Of a DNA stretch of 64,000 nucleotides, positions 61,400-64,000 are shown piece by piece (within the stretch, counting starts at the first letter, position 1; each line of letters opens with the position of its first letter). The translations under genes were made by a program, and so were the position numbers. Source of the DNA: JANOSH01 sp031415695 (GTDB lineage Bacteria; Actinomycetota; Acidimicrobiia; Acidimicrobiales; Ilumatobacteraceae); the NCBI GenBank assembly GCA_031415695.1, contig JANOSH010000020.1, positions 124,001 to 188,000 of the forward strand, given 5' to 3'. A model generated the notes under the pieces. That model was not told the origin of the DNA. It saw only the letters and a list, made by a program, of their open reading frames with translations, and searched no databases.

Positions 61400-63457
61400 A
61401 TGACCGGGGCCTCGAGCGACCCGCTTCTGCAACCGTTCCAGTTGCGCCACCTTGAGTTACGCAACCGGGTATTTTCATCGGCGCATGAACCGGCGTACTC
61501 CGAAAATGGCATGCCGACCGATCGTTACCGCCTCTACCATGTCGAAAAGGCTAAAGGTGGCGTGGCAATGACGATGACCGCCGGGTCAGCGGTCGTGTCG
61601 CCTGATTCGCCGGCGGCATTCGGGAACCTGCACGCGTATGACGACGACATCATCCCGTGGATCCGGCGGATGACCGACGGCGTTCACGAGCACGGCGCAG
61701 CGTGCATGATTCAGCTCACGCACCTTGGTCGGCGCACCGGGTGGGCGCAGGACGACTGGCTACCGGTTCTGGCGCCGTCGGCATTGCGTGAGCCAGCGCA
61801 CCGCTCGATTCCGAAAGAAGCCGAGGAGTGGGACATCGAACGTATCGTCGGCCATTACGCCGACGCAGCGCAGCGGATGCAGGCCGGCGGCATGGACGGT
61901 ATCGAGATCGAAGCGAACGGGCACCTATTCGACCAGTTCTGGTCACCGCTCACCAATCACCGCACCGACGAGTGGGGAGGATCACTCGAGAACCGCCTGC
62001 GGTTCGGTTGGGCGGTGCTGAAAGCTATCCGTCAGAGCGTCGGGCCAACGTTCATTATCGGGATTCGCCCGGCGCTCGACGAAACGGTCTCCGACGGCAT
62101 CGACACCGAGACCGGCCTCGAAATCCTCAAGCGTCTCGAGGCCGACGGGCTGATCGATTTCGTCAACGTCAATCGCGGCCACATCGCGAAGGACCCCGAC
62201 CTGGTCGACCTGATCCCGATCCAAGGCATGCGCTCCGCGCCCCACCTCGACTTTGCCGGTGAGATCCGCCGTCACACCAACCTTGCCGTGCTCCACGCTG
62301 CCAAAATCGACGATGTCGCCACGGCCCGTCATGCCATCGCCGACGGCAAGGTCGACCTCATCGGTATGACCCGTGCCCAGCTCGCCGACCCCCACCTTGT
62401 GCGCAAGATTCTCGAAGGACGCGAAGCCGAGATCCGCCCATGCGTCGGCGCAACGTATTGCCTCGACCGAATCTACGCGGCGGGCGAAGCGCTCTGCATT
62501 CACAACGCGGCGACATCACGCGAGGCCACTATGCCCCACGTCATCGAACCCGCCGGTGTGCAGCGGCGCATCGTTATCGTCGGTGCCGGACCGGCCGGGC
62601 TCGAGGCCGCCCGGGCCGCGGGCGAGCGCGGCCACCAGATCACCGTGCTCGAAGCCATGCCGTGGGCCGGAGGGCAGATCCCGCTTGCGACACGCAACCC
62701 TCGCCGACGCGACCTGATTGGCATTGTCGATTGGCGGCTCTCGGAACTGGCGCGCCTGGGTGTGCAGATCCGTTATGACACCTACGCCGAGCCAGACACG
62801 GTGCTCGACCTTGGTCCCGATGTCGTCATCATCGCCACCGGCGGGCTGCCACGAACATCGGACCAAGAAGGCATAGTGGTCGAGGATGGAGCTTCAGTCG
62901 CGACGTCGTGGGATGTGCTCGGCGGCGACATCACACCGCGCGGCGATGTGTTGTTTTACGACGACAACGGCACCCATTCGGCCCTGTCGGCCGCCGAGAT
63001 CATCGCCCGCTCCGGCGCCACCCTCGAGCTCGTCACGCCGGAGCGAACGCTCGCTATTGAGGTTGGAGGGATGAACCACGTCCCCTACGCAAGGGCCTTC
63101 AACGAGACCGACACCCGCATCACACTCAACCAACGGGTCCTCGCCGTACGCCCCGAACGCGGACGGCTTTGCGTCGAAATTGGTTCCGATCACAGCCCCC
63201 ACCGCACCACCCGACACGTCGACGCTGTGGTTGCCGACCACGGCACATCGGCGAACGCGGAGCTCTACTTCGCCATGAAACCACAATCGTCGAATCTCGG
63301 AGCCGTCGACTACCTTGCACTCACCGAAGGTCGGCCCCAAACACTCGTGCGAAACGCTGATGGCCGCTACCAGTTGTTCCGAATCGGTGATGCGGTCGCC
63401 AGCCGCAACATCCACGCAGCCATCTACGACGCCCTGCGACTAGTGAAAGACCTGTAA
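61400..63457 (+). CDS. OYE-type NADH:flavin oxidoreductase (trimethylamine dehydrogenase/dienoyl-CoA reductase family)
   Basis: Three-domain flavoprotein of 685 residues. Residues 1-340: FMN barrel (RNRVFSSAHEPAYSENG, GMDGIEIEANGHLFDQFWSP, NHRTDEWGGSLENR). About 350-375: iron-sulfur region RPCVGATYCLDRIYAAG EALC. From 390: FAD/NAD domain (VIVGAGPAGLEAARAAG). In trimethylamine dehydrogenase the cluster is held by CxxCxxC plus a distal Cys; here the middle one is Ala (CVGATYC). Similar subfamilies demethylate N-methylated amino acids or reduce enoyl groups. Divergent from the SDR with about 113 bp between starts. Confidence 0.88.
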   Translation: MTGASSDPLLQPFQLRHLELRNRVFSSAHEPAYSENGMPTDRYRLYHVEKAKGGVAMTMTAGSAVVSPDSPAAFGNLHAYDDDIIPWIRRMTDGVHEHGAACMIQLTHLGRRTGWAQDDWLPVLAPSALREPAHRSIPKEAEEWDIERIVGHYADAAQRMQAGGMDGIEIEANGHLFDQFWSPLTNHRTDEWGGSLENRLRFGWAVLKAIRQSVGPTFIIGIRPALDETVSDGIDTETGLEILKRLEADGLIDFVNVNRGHIAKDPDLVDLIPIQGMRSAPHLDFAGEIRRHTNLAVLHAAKIDDVATARHAIADGKVDLIGMTRAQLADPHLVRKILEGREAEIRPCVGATYCLDRIYAAGEALCIHNAATSREATMPHVIEPAGVQRRIVIVGAGPAGLEAARAAGERGHQITVLEAMPWAGGQIPLATRNPRRRDLIGIVDWRLSELARLGVQIRYDTYAEPDTVLDLGPDVVIIATGGLPRTSDQEGIVVEDGASVATSWDVLGGDITPRGDVLFYDDNGTHSALSAAEIIARSGATLELVTPERTLAIEVGGMNHVPYARAFNETDTRITLNQRVLAVRPERGRLCVEIGSDHSPHRTTRHVDAVVADHGTSANAELYFAMKPQSSNLGAVDYLALTEGRPQTLVRNADGRYQLFRIGDAVASRNIHAAIYDALRLVKDL

Positions 63458-63472
63458 CGGCCCGGGCGAGGC

Positions 63473-63497
63473 CGCCAGGGTGAGACTCAACCTGGCG
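63473..63497. terminator. Bidirectional stem-loop terminator
   Basis: CGCCAGG-n11-CCTGGCG forms a strong stem, with further pairs inside (TGA/TCA), in the 64-bp gap between two convergent genes. No T-run is present on either side. Confidence 0.6.
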
Positions 63498-63521
63498 CTG
63501 GATCCGGTTAGCGCCGGCCAG

Positions 63522-63992
63522 CTAGCGCAGCAGGCTTATGATCTTGTCGGGGCCGACGAGATCCCACTGCTGGCTGCCGACCGCGTCGTACACCACGTAG
63601 CCGTCGGTACCGACGATGAATACAGCGGGCTGCTGGCCGAGCGATGCCAGCCTACTAGTGACGTCGTACGCGTTGAACACAGTGCCGTCGGGATCGGGCA
63701 GGATCGCGAACGGGTAGGTATTGGTTTTCAGATGCGACCGGGCATCGTCGACTGAATGCGGTGCAATCGCCACGAGCGTTGCACCGGTGGCGACAATGCG
63801 GTCATGCGTGTCTCGCAACTGCGAGAGATGCTTGCGGCAGAAGGGTCAAAAAAAACCACGGAGGAACACCAGGATAACCGGACCCTTGGCTCGTGCATCG
63901 CTGAGCCGCCACGTGCCTGCGTCCACCGTACCGAGCGAAATCTCGGGCGCTACCGTTCCCTTGGCTGCTGTGCGACTCTGCCGTGTCCCCAT
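63522..63992 (-). CDS. Peroxiredoxin-like (AhpC/TSA) selenoprotein with in-frame UGA
   Basis: Read from ATG 63992 the frame runs 156 codons to a TAA-type end, interrupted only by TGA at codon 49 (63846-63848). Before it lies the normal thioredoxin-fold strand VILVFLRGFF, and after it PFCRKHLSQLRDTHDR, in the same frame, so the site reads RGFF-U-PFCRKH where relatives have RGxxCPxCRxxL. The TGA stands exactly at the first active-site Cys. Downstream family blocks are intact (VAIAPHSVDDARSHL, FAILPDPDGTVFNAYDV, PAVFIVGTDGYVVY). A hairpin suited to a SECIS lies 19 nt after the TGA. Likely a thiol-dependent peroxidase or reductase. Selenium-insertion genes are not in this window. Without readthrough only a 98-residue fragment from TTG 63818 would be called. 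Confidence 0.82.
63811..63826 (-). promoter_or_regulatory. Candidate bacterial SECIS hairpin
   Basis: On the coding strand TCTCGC-AGTT-GCGAGA: a perfect 6-bp stem with a four-base loop containing GU, as bacterial SECIS loops do. The stem begins 19 nt after the UGA, so the loop G is 27 nt from it, within the range known for SelB-dependent elements. Confidence 0.68.
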
Positions 63993-64000
63993 GGTGAAAG

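Noticed and set aside
63849..63856. T8 run read as a terminator U-tract
   Set aside because: It codes for Gly-Phe-Phe in the conserved active-site strand and has no GC-rich stem before it.
63840..63860. Frameshift or sequencing error in the T8 run as cause of the TGA at 63846-63848
   Set aside because: The conserved strand before the run and the PFC motif after the TGA are in the same frame, so an inserted or lost T would break one of them. A point error remains possible.
1..64000. Prophage, integrative element or secondary-metabolite cluster
   Set aside because: No integrase, phage structural genes, conjugation genes or assembly-line synthases; accessory genes are scattered singly.

Overview
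The window is GC-rich, densely packed bacterial DNA, most likely from an actinobacterium of the Acidimicrobiia type. Pointers: a dihydrolipoamide acyltransferase - lipB - lipA order like that of mycobacteria, a mycothiol S-conjugate amidase, an actinobacterial-type XPB helicase with its helicase-associated partner, DUF3039 and DUF4031 proteins, a miniature SCP-2 protein, and a secreted protein built of the 'DGDVCLxT...IIVDVNG' repeats common in Ilumatobacter-like genomes. The taxonomic call is inference. I saw no tRNA, rRNA, CRISPR array or prophage.

Layout. 1-1098 holds a decayed AAA ATPase. 1239-5694 is a leftward lipoate operon (lpdA, E2 acyltransferase, then one gene fusing LipB and LipA). 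5809-11788 holds a DUF2207 membrane protein, nudC, a thiolase, a sigma-like HTH protein, a nuclease lipoprotein and a YdjC deacetylase. 12019-20442 is a tightly overlapping cell-surface glycan cluster (three GT2 enzymes, a deacetylase-GT2 fusion, a flippase and a polytopic membrane protein). 20449-25747 holds SCP-2, Mca, a PEBP lipoprotein, an acyl-CoA dehydrogenase, a PKD protein and a rhomboid protease. 25803-27328 is an IS110-family element with a structured 5' region that may encode a bridge RNA. 27398-38331 is mixed metabolism (oxygenase, ABC-F, GGDEF-EAL, glgB, nitroreductase, glycosyltransferase). 38386-44475 carries a HAD hydrolase, a toxin-antitoxin pair, gene debris and the XPB pair. 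44490-51750 is accessory-rich: IS and sulfatase remnants, P450, cupin, amidohydrolase, antitoxin debris, a second toxin-antitoxin pair and a clipped nucleotidyltransferase. 51717-55668 has aroE, a DUF3048 repeat protein and a DUF1989 protein. 56944-63457 is a catabolic-looking block (two SDRs, a cobalamin-binding protein, an amino-acid dehydrogenase, an OYE-type flavoprotein).

The most striking item is at the right edge, 63522-63992 (-). It is a peroxiredoxin-like gene whose first active-site cysteine codon is an in-frame TGA (UxxC motif), followed by a compact hairpin at the right distance for a bacterial SECIS element. This looks like a selenoprotein that ordinary gene calling would truncate. 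A second theme is repeated gene erosion by deletion: AAA ATPase, thioesterase, uridine kinase, a second ATPase and DUF1905 have all lost internal or terminal blocks while flanking genes stay intact.
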